A stretch of DNA of 64,000 nt from the NCBI GenBank assembly GCA_034440615.1, contig JAOTOM010004737.1:1-64000 (forward strand). Direction: 5' to 3'. This document shows positions 35,094-45,420 of this stretch, piece by piece (positions within the stretch are counted from its first letter, which is position 1; each line of letters starts with the position of its first letter). Below the pieces are notes generated by a model, which did no database searches, was not told the origin of the DNA, and saw only the letters and a program-made list of their open reading frames with translations. The stretch is from Ashinkailepas kermadecensis. Its lineage: Eukaryota; Arthropoda; Thecostraca; Neolepadidae. The position numbers were made by a program, and so were the translations under genes.

Positions 35094-37089
35094 TCACTTT
35101 TCGGCAGGACCTAAATATTCGTGGTGTAGATTTGGGAGAATTTGTAAAGATGCGTGTGTGGGGTGGTGTTCTCGAAATTGAATTTTTGCGGCATATCTGA
35201 GTGTTTGTTCAATTCTTTGGAGACCTAATGGTGGAATTCCTGATTCGATTTGTAAAGAAGTAACGGGAGACGTGGTCATTGCACCGAGTGCTAAACCTAT
35301 GAATTTATTTTGTATGGTGTCCAAAAGTTTCAAAGCGGAGGTACTGGCACCGGCGTAGACTAGCGACCCATATTCTATGATGGGAAGAACTAAGGATTTG
35401 TAGAGATGTAAAAGCGTATGACGATCGGCTCCGAATAAGGAAGAAGTAATGCAGCGAAATAAATTGAGTCGGTGAACACATTTGGTCTGAACGTGTTTGA
35501 TGTGTTGATACATGGATAGCCTACGATCAAAAATAATGCCTAGAAATTTAAATGAATTTACAAAAGGTATGTTGTTGTTACCGAGGTGAAGCGGTGTGTC
35601 TGGGTTCGGGCAGGGTGTTGACTTGCTAAATATCACTGTTGCAGATTTTGGGGCGGAAAAAAGGAAGCCATACTTTAGGGACCATTCGTGTACTCGGTCA
35701 AGTGCGTTTTGTAATCTAATTAAACAATGTTCATAATTTTTGCCGGAACACCAAATCGCACTATCGTCCGCAAACAGCGAGTATGATAGATTGGCAGGCA
35801 TGTATCGAAAATATAATTAATGATGATGTTGAATAATACTGGTGAAATACAACTCCCCTGTGGTAATCCGTTCTGTAGAAAACGTGGATCAGAAATCGCT
35901 GACCTGCACCGGAGATGAAAATGACGGGAACCGGACAAAAATCCTATCAAATAATGAGCTAAATTTCCTTTGACGCCGAAGTGAAGAAGTTTGGAAACTA
36001 ATGCCGGTTTGTATACCATATCATACGCTTGACTAATGTCTAAAAATACTGCGATGATGTGTTCATGTTTTTTTTATAACCAAGGCGTATGTCAGTTTCT
36101 AATCGAATGAGATGATCTATTGTACTATGGCCATAACGAAAACCGCATTGAATTGGAGATAACAGATGATTTGTTAAGTACCAGGTCAGTCTTTTTACAA
36201 TCATACGTTCTAAAAGTTTTCCTAGACAACTGGTGAGAGCGATGGGTCGGAAATTGTTGGGGTTGCTGTGGTTTTTGCCGGGTTTTGGAATAGGGATGAT
36301 GAGGGCTTCCTTCCAGGTTTCGGGGAAAGTATGGCTAGACCATAATGCATTAAATGTTTGTAAGATGCAATGTTTTGTGTCGTTGGATAAATGTCTGAAA
36401 AATGAATAATGTAAATTATCGGGACCTACTGAAGTATTACCGCCTGAGGAAATTGCAGTATCTAGTTCTGAAACTCGAAACGGGACATAGTGTTGTCCGA
36501 ATCGAATTGTGCCAAATCGGTGTGAAATGTGTGTTGTGCTTTTTGGAGAAATTCCGGTCTGTAGTTGTTGTCAGAGCTATTGTGAGCCATGGTGTCCGCT
36601 ATTGTATATACTATTGTTTGTGGGTCTGTAATTGTGGTGTTTTGAATTTTGAGTGCCGGGAGTGATTTAAATGGAGTGCGTCCTGATAATTGGCGGATTA
36701 ACTGCCAGATTTTGCTTAAAGGTGTTTGAGAGGTGAGTTGCTGTAAATATGATGACCATGAACGCCGCCTAGCATCGCGTATGATGCGGCGGGTTCGGGC
36801 TCGTTCACGGTTTCGATTAAGTAAATTGTGTGAATCGGGATGTCTGAGATATTTTCGAAATGCTCTTTTTCTAATTGCGATGGCCTGTGCTATTTCCGGA
36901 CACCACCATGGAACTGGAATTCTTTTTGTAAAAGGTTTGGTGAGTGGAATTGTAGTAGATGCTGCTTCAAAAAGTGTATTTGTAACCAAGTTGATGTTTT
37001 CGACGGGAGAAATGTTGGGGTTATATTGAGTTTGTGATAGTTCCTGAAATTTTGTCCAATCAGCTTTCGAAATTTTTCAGCGTGGGATG
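35094..37089 (-). pseudogene. LINE ORF2 part 2: reverse transcriptase
   Basis: After a linker open from about 37,030 to 36,462 (WWCPEIAQAIAIRKRAFRKY and onward), the RT fingers and palm follow in several frames between 36,460 and 35,094. NGLPQGSCISPVLFN lies near 35,860 and LFADDSAIWC near 35,770, so the catalytic Asp pair is kept. The thumb-like region LGIIFDRRLSMYQHI follows at about 35,530. Stretches around 36,020-36,400 have lost their frame. Together with the flanking domains this is the polymerase of the element. Confidence 0.85.
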
Positions 37090-37800
37090 AAACTGGGTGT
37101 GGTATCGGTCGCAGTTGAAAAAGTGGGTATCAATTTTATGGGGTAATGGTCGCTGTCATGAATGTCGGTATCAATGGTCCAATCGAAATCGTTGGCCAGG
37201 GTCGGAGAGCATATTGATAAATCAATAGCTGTTTCTATATTATGTCGAAGGTGAAAGAATGTTGCTTCTCCTGTGTTAAGTAATACTAAATTATGTCGGT
37301 CTAGAGATTGTTAAATGTGTCCTCGAATGTCTCTATGTGTACGTGTTTGATCCCAGGCTGGACTATGTGCGTTAAAGTCTCCGAGTAGTATGAAAGGGTC
37401 TTGAAATGTGCTATAAGGTTTTCTAAATGTGTCAAAATATTTGTGTTGTCGGTGTGTGGTGGAATATAAATGGAGCACACATCTATATTTCTGCCATGTA
37501 AACGCAATGTACAAGCTACTGCTTGTAATTGTGTATTAAGTGTAATTTGTGTATGTGTGAAATCATTGTTTATGTAAAGTGCTGTACCGCCACTGCGATG
37601 TGATCCGCGGACCTCGTCGTGACGGTACAGTGAGTAATTAGAAAGATTGAAGTTATATGTGTCTGTAGGCAAAAACCATGTTTCTTGTAGTGCTGTGAGA
37701 ATAGGTGTGAGAATACTGAAGAATGCTTTCATTTCGTTTCATGCTTTCATTTCGGCCCATTTGGAGATCAGACTGCGGCAATTCTATTGTAATAGTGTGG
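37090..37800 (-). pseudogene. LINE ORF2 part 1: APE-type endonuclease
   Basis: The - strand starts with QxNCRSLISKWAEMKA, the usual opening of such ORF2 proteins, then LQETWF (catalytic Glu), GDFNAHSPAW (Asp/Asn) and, after a frame change near 37,310, SDHYPI (Asp-His pair). It would nick target DNA to prime reverse transcription. An 18-bp direct duplication (ATGAAAGCATGAAACGAA type, about 37,722-37,757) in the opening places a TGA in frame. A further frame break separates the GDFN and SDH parts. All the key residues are present, so the damage is recent relative to the sequence divergence. Confidence 0.85.
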
Positions 37801-39335
37801 ACATCGGGAAAAAAAGTGTTAGTGTTTAGAAAAGTGTAAAGAGCGGTGGTTGACCCGCTCGAGCCGTCCGGTCGACCGGTGATCTCGGCAAGATCACGCC
37901 GGTCGGCCACTGCCGCGGGGGACGCCCGCCGGCTGGGAGTCGGTTGGGTCACGTGGTTGCCGGCCGGTACTTTGTGCACCGGGCTCGGTCGGCGGCCCAA
38001 GGAAGTGGAGCGTATTTCCCCGGCAGCCGAATGGCTGCGGGGTCTGGCATTCCTGGTGGAATTCGTTGTAGTCTGTTTGGTTGGAATGGTCTGTGTGGTT
38101 TGAGCCAGGGTGGTTTGTGTATGTGTGGTGAGTGGTGCAAGTTTTTTTAGTGGAGCTGGACCGGGAATCATGTCGGTTTGTTTGGAAGTAGAAGTGGTGT
38201 TGACGTGAGGGGTGGGTGGAGCAATGCTGGTCGCCTGTGCGTACGTTTTGGTGGAGGGGGAGGTGGCTTCGACAGACCGCCGGGCCTGGGGGTAGGACAC
38301 CCCGGTCGTGGCCTTGACGGCGCACACTTCCTTCTCTTTGCGCCAAACTGGGCATTGATTGGAAGTGGTGAGGTGATCGGAAGTGTTACAACTCAGGCAG
38401 TGGGCAGGTTTGGAGCAGGTGGATTCGGGATGAGGTGTTTCGCCGCACTTAGGGCATCGGGCTGGTTGGCGACATGTCTTGCTGCCATGGCCGAAGCGCT
38501 GACAGTTAAAACAGCGGAGAGGATTAGGAATAAAGACACGGACTTGGAATCGTAGGTATCCGGCGATTAGGGTCTTGGGAAGATTGGTAGAATTGAAGGT
38601 AAGGACAAGGAGGCCCGTATCGCGTTTCTGACCGTCTTTAAATGAGGTAATGCGGTGGACGTGGGTCACCCCCTTCGGTCTGAGCTCCGTCTGGATATCC
38701 GCTTCAGTCATGAAGCGGAGCTCCGGCGCGAAGACGGTGCCCTTGGTTGTGTTGCGGTTGGAATGGAGAGTGATGGTGACGGATTTTCCACAAAATGTGG
38801 TGTTGCGGAGGAGGGCTTTGGTTTGGGCTCGGGATTGGGTTTTAATGACCAAGGTTCCGTTGGCAGGGGCTTCAATGTCGTGATTGGCTAGGGAGCAGAT
38901 GGCAAGGAGTTGTTTAGTCGGCCAGAAAACGTTGATACTGCGGAAGGAAACGGATTCCTCGACAGGCTTGACTACAATGTAAGAGCCAGCACTGTCGAGG
39001 TAGGGTTCAATGGGCTGTACGGGTTCAGGTTGGGAGGGCGTGGTCTGGTTCGAGCGTGGGTCAGCGGCGTGAAGAGTGATGGTCTGGTCTGGATTGCGAG
39101 GCGAGGTCGTGGTCTTGGGACGAGCAGGGTTCGGTGAGGCGCAAAGGGCTTCCATGGCGTCATCAACGGGAATTGTCCGGCGCGGGTCATTAATGGTCGA
39201 ATTCAGTGAGGGAACATCGGAGGCCAAGTCCGTGTTCGTGCGATGGTCGTCGGGTGTGGTCAGAGGAGGAAATTCCGAATCAGAGTCCTGTGGCGAGCTG
39301 GGGTCAGTGCCTTTCTTCCTCTTTTTCCCCATCAC
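37653..39335 (-). CDS. LINE ORF1 (gag-like, three zinc knuckles)
   Basis: This is an open frame of 560 codons starting MMGKKRKKG. The basic, Ser/Thr/Pro-rich N-terminal third is followed by a conserved central region of about residues 115-270 that resembles the RNA-binding part of I/Jockey-type ORF1. Three CCHC-type knuckles lie at about residues 275-330 (CFNCQRFGHGSKTC, CPKCGETPHPESTC, CLSCNTSDHLTTSNQC). The tail is Thr-rich. Such proteins coat the element RNA and act as nucleic-acid chaperones. The frame is intact over its whole length, unlike ORF2. The last 45 or so codons overlap the start of ORF2 in another frame, so the true stop may be part of a programmed overlap or may have been lost by mutation. 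Confidence 0.85.
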   Translation of the reverse strand: MMGKKRKKGTDPSSPQDSDSEFPPLTTPDDHRTNTDLASDVPSLNSTINDPRRTIPVDDAMEALCASPNPARPKTTTSPRNPDQTITLHAADPRSNQTTPSQPEPVQPIEPYLDSAGSYIVVKPVEESVSFRSINVFWPTKQLLAICSLANHDIEAPANGTLVIKTQSRAQTKALLRNTTFCGKSVTITLHSNRNTTKGTVFAPELRFMTEADIQTELRPKGVTHVHRITSFKDGQKRDTGLLVLTFNSTNLPKTLIAGYLRFQVRVFIPNPLRCFNCQRFGHGSKTCRQPARCPKCGETPHPESTCSKPAHCLSCNTSDHLTTSNQCPVWRKEKEVCAVKATTGVSYPQARRSVEATSPSTKTYAQATSIAPPTPHVNTTSTSKQTDMIPGPAPLKKLAPLTTHTQTTLAQTTQTIPTKQTTTNSTRNARPRSHSAAGEIRSTSLGRRPSPVHKVPAGNHVTQPTPSRRASPAAVADRRDLAEITGRPDGSSGSTTALYTFLNTNTFFPDVHTITIELPQSDLQMGRNESMKRNESILQYSHTYSHSTTRNMVFAYRHI

Positions 39336-39780
39336 GGGGAAAAATACCCTATCAAACGAAATCTAAATAAACACGCAGAACAAAGGGAGCGAAAATACGA
39401 TGACGACGAAAACGGGTGGGGTGACGGGTGTCACCCCACAAGAAAAGAAATGAGAAAAGAGCGACGGGTGTCGCCCCACGAAAATAAAAAATAGAAAAAC
39501 TGCAATAACAAGCAGTAAGAAAGCAGCGGAGTGATCAGCGGGCTCTGGACCAACCTATAGACGAGTTGAAGGTGTAGAGTGGTCTAGAAGTTGGTGGTGA
39601 AGAGTAGCAAGAAGTCGGAAGTGAAGATGTTGAGTTGATGGCAGGCTGGTCTTGCGAGATACGTCCACGATAGCTGGTAGCACGATCCACGATAGCACGA
39701 TATCCACGATAGCACGATCCACGAGGTGATGCTGTTGCCAGGGAACGGTGGCCTAATTAACGGGTACAGCAAGTCTAGCA

Positions 39781-40887
39781 AGTGATATTGCAGAAAGCAC
39801 AAACCTTTCCGGAAATATTCAGGTACTCCGAGTATTCAACTCTGTCGGGAAAGTCTGCCTCTGTTGACAGCATGAACAACCGAGCGGCGGAATTCCCACA
39901 TAAGTATAGATATTGGTAATTTGTCCAATGCAATGAGCAGGAGAGTGCGCCGCCCACATTCCTTAGCTCCAACAATTATGGCTCTAGAGAACGAGCCTTC
40001 TCGGAAATAGCGTTGCACTTGAGAAATCTGCCCATCTCAGCAGGATCAGAACATTTTGTTTGGGATCTTCCGTAAACCGTTGGTCGGCAAAATTTCCGTG
40101 CATGCACCAATGGCGAGTAAATGAATGTTTATGATGAAGGCGCGCATTTCCTCGGAGAGGCGCCTGCGAGGAAACATTAGTTGACCCGGGAGGGAGGGGG
40201 CGTGCTCGAGCATACTGAAGGCGTGCCTTATTGTCTCCTTTTCCTCTGCAAGAGCGTCTTTCGCTGCTAAATCCGTTGAGAGGGAGAGGTGCACTCGATC
40301 CTTCCTTAAGGGGTGTCTTTCCCAGTCGGAGAGGTGCTACCTATCCATTGGAGGGAGGTCACATGCCCCCAGTGTCCCATGTGCCCGTCCTTGATAAGCA
40401 TGGCAATTAAGCACTCCGTAACTCCGATTGCCTTATTGGCTTCAGTTCGTTCTGACAGCGTCTCGTTTTGCCGGGACCCGTCACACAGCTATGGGCTTTT
40501 GACGCACATTTCTCACCTCAGACCAATCCAAGCTGCTTATTTTCCTGCAGAAAATTCAGCTCCAAACTTGTGAAGCAAGCTCCACCTCCAGGCTATTGCG
40601 ACCCGACACACCCAACTATGGAAATACTCCCGACTCATACATTTTAAAACGTTTACAACGGTCTCTGGGAGTCGCGCCATCAACGTAAGTGAATACATAA
40701 ATAACACTGAACACACGATGCGTGGCAGTGCATAGTACCTTGAGCTTCGCCGGCGGAAATTCGAACAAATACGAAAGTTCAAGCTTGCTTGTCGAGCTCA
40801 CGAATTCATTAACATACATTTGTGAACTCAATACAGACCTTTACCTTTTTTATTATTAAATTCATGGTGCCTATACGCAATTATGTA
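39781..40887. other. No recognised gene; possible weak - strand coding remnants
   Basis: Two - strand open frames (40,294-40,046, 82 codons; 40,018-39,836, 60 codons) read as plausible protein fragments (EETIRHAFSMLEHAP-like helices) but match nothing I know and are separated by a frame change. I do not call a gene. Confidence 0.3.
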
Positions 40888-42866
40888 CACTCGGTTTCGG
40901 TGGGATGTTCGGGGTACCCTTAGCATGGCTGGCTCACTAGGAACGTAGGCTGTGACGCTGCACACCAAAAATTACTGGTAGGCTGCGCCGTTTCACAGTT
41001 ATGAGTTGCGTGACAGCCTACCAGCTTCGCCACCGGCCAGCGTCCGAGCCATAGGAATTAGCGTTTGTGGTCGTCACACGACCATTTGCCCTGCAGCCAT
41101 GCAGTGGTAAACACGGGTCTCCCCTGTTCCCGCCTTGCATTCCTCTGTCGGCGAAACAACATTGGCAGTTAAACGAGCAGGTTACTGGACTTCTGTCGAT
41201 AAGCAACAATTGATAGCTGCGGATTTCTGACTGCAGCAACACAGAATGAGCAGGAAAGGTTGGAAAAAGCTCAGTTGCAAAGATGTAGCGAAAGGAGATG
41301 GGAGGTTTATGATGTCAATGAAATATTCTCTGGCCCCAAAATAATAATAGAATGTCCAACATTTATGCGTTTTAGAAATGTACTTCGAACTCTTGCTAGG
41401 GTGGCTTTATGAACCAGGATCCAATTGCTAAGAAGAGCTGGTTTAGTGAACCCTGGCCATGATTCCATGAATTACAGTTTTACAGTCTAAATTTGGCAAA
41501 GCGCTTCACGTGCCGTCAATACACCGACACGGCGACCCAGGCAGCTCGCTCTCGACCTTATCGTGCCAATTGCCAACTGACCCTCCCAGCCGGGAACTAA
41601 AAGCGAGCACGCGAAGCGACTCGAACCCAGCATTGCCAGGACAGCGGAGACGGGTGCACGACAGCGCTCTAGCCAACTAAGCTACCGAGGCGGCAAGTCA
41701 CAGGGAGGCACTTGCTTGCTTAGTTATATAATTATATGATACTTTATATATTATATGATATTATATGATACGTTATGATACTTAATTATACTTTATGTGA
41801 AGCAATATAAAGTAAATCTGTGTATGGTAAAATAGTTGGATGGTATCAGCGTGAAGAAATACTTTATCTCCACGGAATTCTGAATATGTAGCTTGCAGTA
41901 CAGTGCACAACATATGCAATAAATAATATGATATCGTGCAACACATTCCTTGCGCCCTAAAACATGTGATTCTCAGTGAAGTAGATGCAATTTAATCAAG
42001 TAACTAATTGACTTGCCAATGAATCTGAATTAAGCAAGCAAGTGCCTCCCTGTGACTTGCCGCCTCGGTAGCATAGTTGGCTGGAGTGCTGTCGTGCACC
42101 CGTCTCCGCTGTCCTGGCAATGCTGGGTTCGAGTCGCTTCGCGTGCTCGCTTTTAGTCCCCGGCTGGGAGGGTCAGTTGGCAATTGGCACGATAAGGTCG
42201 AGAGCGAGCTACCGGGGTCGCCATGTCGGTGTATTGACGGCACGTGAAGCGCTTTGCCAAATGTATACTGTAAAACTGTAATTCATGGAATCATGGCCAG
42301 GGTTCACGAAACCAGCTCGTCTTAGCATTTGGATCCTGGTTCATAAAGCCACCCCAGCAAGAGTTCGAACTACATTTCTAAAACGTATAAATGTTGGACA
42401 TTCTATTATTATTTTGGGGCCAGAGAATACTTCATTGACATCATAAACCTCCCATCTCCTTTCGCTACATCTTTGCAACTGAGCTTTTTCCAACCTTTCC
42501 TGCTCATTCTGTGTTGCTGCAGTCAGAAATCCGCAGCTATCAATTGTTTCTTATCGACAGAAGTCCAGTAACCTGCTCGTTTAACTGCCAATGTTGTTTC
42601 GCCGACAGAGGAATGCAAGGCGGGAACAGGGAAGACCCGTGTTTACCACTGCATGGCTGCAGAGCAAATGGTCGCGTGACGACCACAAACGCGAATTCCT
42701 ATGGCTCGGACGCTGGCCGGTGGCGAAGCTGGTAGGCTGTCACGCAACTCATAACTGTGAAACGGTGCAGCCTACCAATAATTTTTGGTGTGCAGCGTCA
42801 CAGCCTACGTTCCTAGTGAGCCAGCCATGCTAAGGTCACCCCGGAACATCCCATCGAAACCGAGTG
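40888..42866. mobile_element. Foldback element: 835-bp inverted arms around a 308-bp AT-rich loop
   Basis: The left arm is 40,888-41,722 and the right arm 42,031-42,866. They are reverse complements with only scattered differences; a 74-codon frame in each arm differs at two residues. The outer ends read CACTCGGTTTCGG and its inverse CCGAAACCGAGTG, with small differences just inside. Within each arm a short hairpin GGTAGGCTG...CAGCCTACC lies near 40,977-41,030 (and the mirror position). The inner part of each arm is a tRNA-like sequence with A box TAGCATAGTTGGC and B box GGTTCGAGTC (right arm about 42,065-42,135). The loop 41,723-42,030 is AT-rich and holds TATATGATA repeats. No transposase is encoded. 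A diverged relative of the outer arm lies at 24,930-25,265, so the arm is a dispersed element present here as two head-to-head copies. Confidence 0.85.
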
Positions 42867-43085
42867 CACCTGTCTAAGTCATTGTAGACTTGCGTGCATC
42901 GTTGGTCGCAAAACATTTCGTGGAAGCACTAGGTCGTCAGTTGGGACGCTGCCCGGCGAATATGGGGACAGGGCAGAATTTCCAGGGTGTGGCGCTCCCC
43001 GGAAAGTATAAGGACACGCTGGTCTCCACGCTGGGGCGACTGTGCAGGCACCACCAGTATTACATTCCTAGCGTGGTCATCGGAG

Positions 43086-43935
43086 ACGAGCAGCGGTGTT
43101 GTTGCCAATAGAAGTACCTCGTGGCCGGTAGAGGAGCAGGCAGTCTGTCCAGATGGTCGGTGGTGTTGCCAGTGGAAGTCTCTCGTGGCCGGCAGAGGAG
43201 CAGGCAGTCTGTCCAGAAGGTCGGTGGTGTTGCCAATGGAGGTACCTCGTGGCCGGCAGTGGAGCAGGCAGTCTGTCCAGAAGGTCGGTGGTGTTGCCAG
43301 TGGAAGTGCTTCGTGACCGGTTGTGGAGCAGGCAATCTGTCTAGAAGGTCGGTGTTGTTGCCAGTGGATGGCTCTCGTGGCCGGTAGAGGAGCAGGCAGT
43401 CTGTCTAGAAGGTCGGTGGTGTTGCCAGTGGAAGTGCTTCGTGACCGATAGTGGAGCAGGCAGTCTGTCTAGAAGGTCGGTGGTGTTGCCAGTGGATGTC
43501 CCTCGTGGCCGGTAGAGGAGCAGGCAGTCTGTCTAGAAGGTCGGTGTTGTTGCTAGTGGATGGCCCTCGTGGCCGGTAGAGGAGCAGGCAGTCTGTCTAG
43601 AAGGTCGGTGGTGTTGCCAGTGGAAGTGCTTCGTGACCGATAGTGGAGCAGGCAGTCTGTCTAGAAGGTCGGTGTTGTTGCCAGTGGATGGCCCTCGTGG
43701 CCGGTAGAGGAGCAGGCAGTCTGTCTAGAAGGTCGGTGGTGTTGCCAGTGGAAGTCCCTCGTGGCCGGTAGTGGAGCAGGCAGTCTGTCCAGAAGGTCGG
43801 TGGTGTTGCCAGTGGAAGTCCCTCGTGGCCGGTAGTGGAGCAGGCAGTCTGTCCAGAAGGTCGGTGGTGTTGCCAGTGGAAGTCCCTCGTGGCCGGTAAT
43901 GGAGCAGGCAGTCTGTCCAGAAGGTCGGTGGCCAT
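43086..43935. repeat. 64-bp minisatellite, about 13 copies
   Basis: Units share GTGGAGCAGGCAGTCTGTC and AAGGTCGGTGGTGTTGCC, separated by a variable AAGTCCCTCGTGGCCGGTAG block (CTTCGTGACCGATAG or ATGGCCCTCGTGGCC in others). Variants alternate in short runs, suggesting expansion of multi-unit blocks. Confidence 0.96.
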
Positions 43936-44633
43936 TGCAGGTCACTTCCTCCCCGCGCCTCAGCTCAGGCACATGACGATGTTCTGAAACTATGCGAACA
44001 GACCCTAGCTCACATGGCTCGACAGAACCGCATCTAGATCGGATTGGGTGTACATGCCGCCCCCATGATCTTCCACACGCCAGCTGTTCCGCGTACGGTG
44101 CTGATGCTGTCCTCTCGACGGCATAAATCGCACCAGCCATCATGGTGGTCCCATGGCGCAGTTCTTGACGTGCACTGCTTACCCGCTCTCGAGCGTCCTC
44201 AAGCGAGTCTAACCGGCATTGCTGTTCTTCCGAGTCGCCTGGTGGCGGAGGAGGCCTACTCGGGTGTCGGGTTCCTGGTTGCATGGGTATAATGCGTTGG
44301 TGCAACAGCCAGCTTGCAAGCCAGAGTTTTCAGTTTTCAGTAGAGCGCCGCAAAACCAGCTTCACCTCCTGCACGGCTTGCTCTGTCAAACCATTCATTC
44401 ATTTAGTCTTTCATTCATTCATTGATTCATTCATTAGTTACCTTGGCGGTAACGAGGTTCAATGTGTGGTATGCTGGACTCCAACTCATGCAAGAACGCT
44501 TGAACTCAATCAGAACTGAAACTTGAACTGGCTCTCCTGGAGATAAAGAAGCGTGTTTTGCCGTTTGAACTCATTAACCAGAGAGTTCTACCAGCGCTAC
44601 ATTCAAACGTCTTTGTCGTTAGCATTATTTTCT
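43936..44633. other. No recognised gene
   Basis: The - strand is open from the 64-bp array to 44,305 with an acidic/basic mixed peptide, and the + strand has shorter frames. No motif could be assigned. ATTC repeats occur at about 44,390-44,435. Confidence 0.35.
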
Positions 44634-44759
44634 CTATGATGTATGGTTGACATGCATGCACCCGTATGATGCGTTTGTCCTAAAAACCACTCCGTGGTTG
44701 AGAGCCTGAACACAAATGCAATACACATGTAGAGACGCGTATGTTGTGGGCCCGGGTGA

Positions 44760-44890
44760 CTGTTTGGCACTGGTTGTATGCGATTCATTCAATACCTCTC
44801 TTCGTGTTCCCTGGTGAACCACGACCCTGTCACCTCGCATCAGTACACCAGCGGTGACGGACAGCTCCAGTCTCCCGTCTGGACGGCCCT
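44760..44890 (-). pseudogene. Possible Gypsy-type pol fragment (before the integrase zinc domain)
   Basis: The - strand peptide LSVTAGVLMRGDRVVVHQG...REVLNESH resembles the short linker just before the H-H-C-C zinc domain of Ty3/Gypsy integrases (usual form 'lsv-x-dGvLlrGdRvvVPxxLrxxvLxxLH'). Only about 30 residues can be aligned, and the sequence then loses similarity. The same GVL segment is the seed of the 62-bp array immediately to the right. Weakly supported. Confidence 0.35.
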
Positions 44891-45420
44891 GTGACCCCAC
44901 GTCAGTACACCAGCGGTGACGGACAGCTCCAGTCTCCCGTCTGGACGGCCCTGTGACCCCACGTCAGTACACCAGCAGTGACGGACAGCTCCAGTCTCTC
45001 GTCTGGACGGCCCTGTGACCCCACGTCAGTACATCAGCGGTGACGGACAGCTCCAGTCTCCCGTCTGGACGGCCCTGTGACCCCACGTCAGTACACCAGC
45101 GGTGACGGACAGCTCCAGTCTCCCGTCTGGACGGCCCTGTGACCCCACGTCAGTACACCAGCGGTGACGGACAGCTCCAGTCTCCCGTCTGGACGGCCCT
45201 GTGACCCCACGTCAGTACACCAGCGGTGACGGACAGCTCCAGTATCTCGTCCGGACGGCCCTGTGACCCCACATCAGTACATCAGCGGTGACGGCTCCAG
45301 TCTCCCGTCTGGACGGCCCTGTGACCCCACGTCAGTACACCAGCGGTGACGGACAGCTCCAGTATCTCGTCGGGACGGCCCAGTCACCCCGCATCAGCGG
45401 TGACGGCTCCAGTCTCCCGT
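44815..45420. repeat. 62-bp minisatellite, about 10 copies
   Basis: Units contain CTGGACGGCCCTGTGACCCC and CAGTACACCAGCGGTGACGG. The leftmost unit is diverged at its end (GAACCACGACCCTGTCACCT) and retains what looks like the ancestral sequence. The last two or three units carry deletions. The unit is not a multiple of three. Confidence 0.95.

Larger units (their letters stand above)
33945..39780 (-). mobile_element. Nearly full-length I-superfamily LINE, inactive
   Basis: Read on the - strand it has a 5' untranslated region (about 39,780-39,340), ORF1 (39,335 down), overlapping ORF2 (about 37,800 down to 34,030) and a 3' end at about 33,945 with CCCAACCCAACAAAAC. The domain order endonuclease, RT, RNase H and a terminal CxxC-H-C motif is that of I-superfamily non-LTR elements. 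All catalytic motifs can still be read, but ORF2 is split by several frameshifts and stops, so it cannot be autonomous. The 5' region holds a strong hairpin (GTGGGGTGAC with its inverse, about 39,415-39,440) and CCACGATAGCACGAT repeats (about 39,665-39,725). The exact end coordinates are estimates because no target duplication was found. Confidence 0.85.

Noticed and set aside
41018..42735. Two 74-codon Cys-containing genes in opposite orientation
   Set aside because: They are the same sequence in the two arms of the foldback element; the diverged third copy does not keep the frame.
43086..45420. CRISPR-like direct repeats
   Set aside because: The units are contiguous and lack unique spacers, the sequence is eukaryotic, and the units behave as minisatellites.
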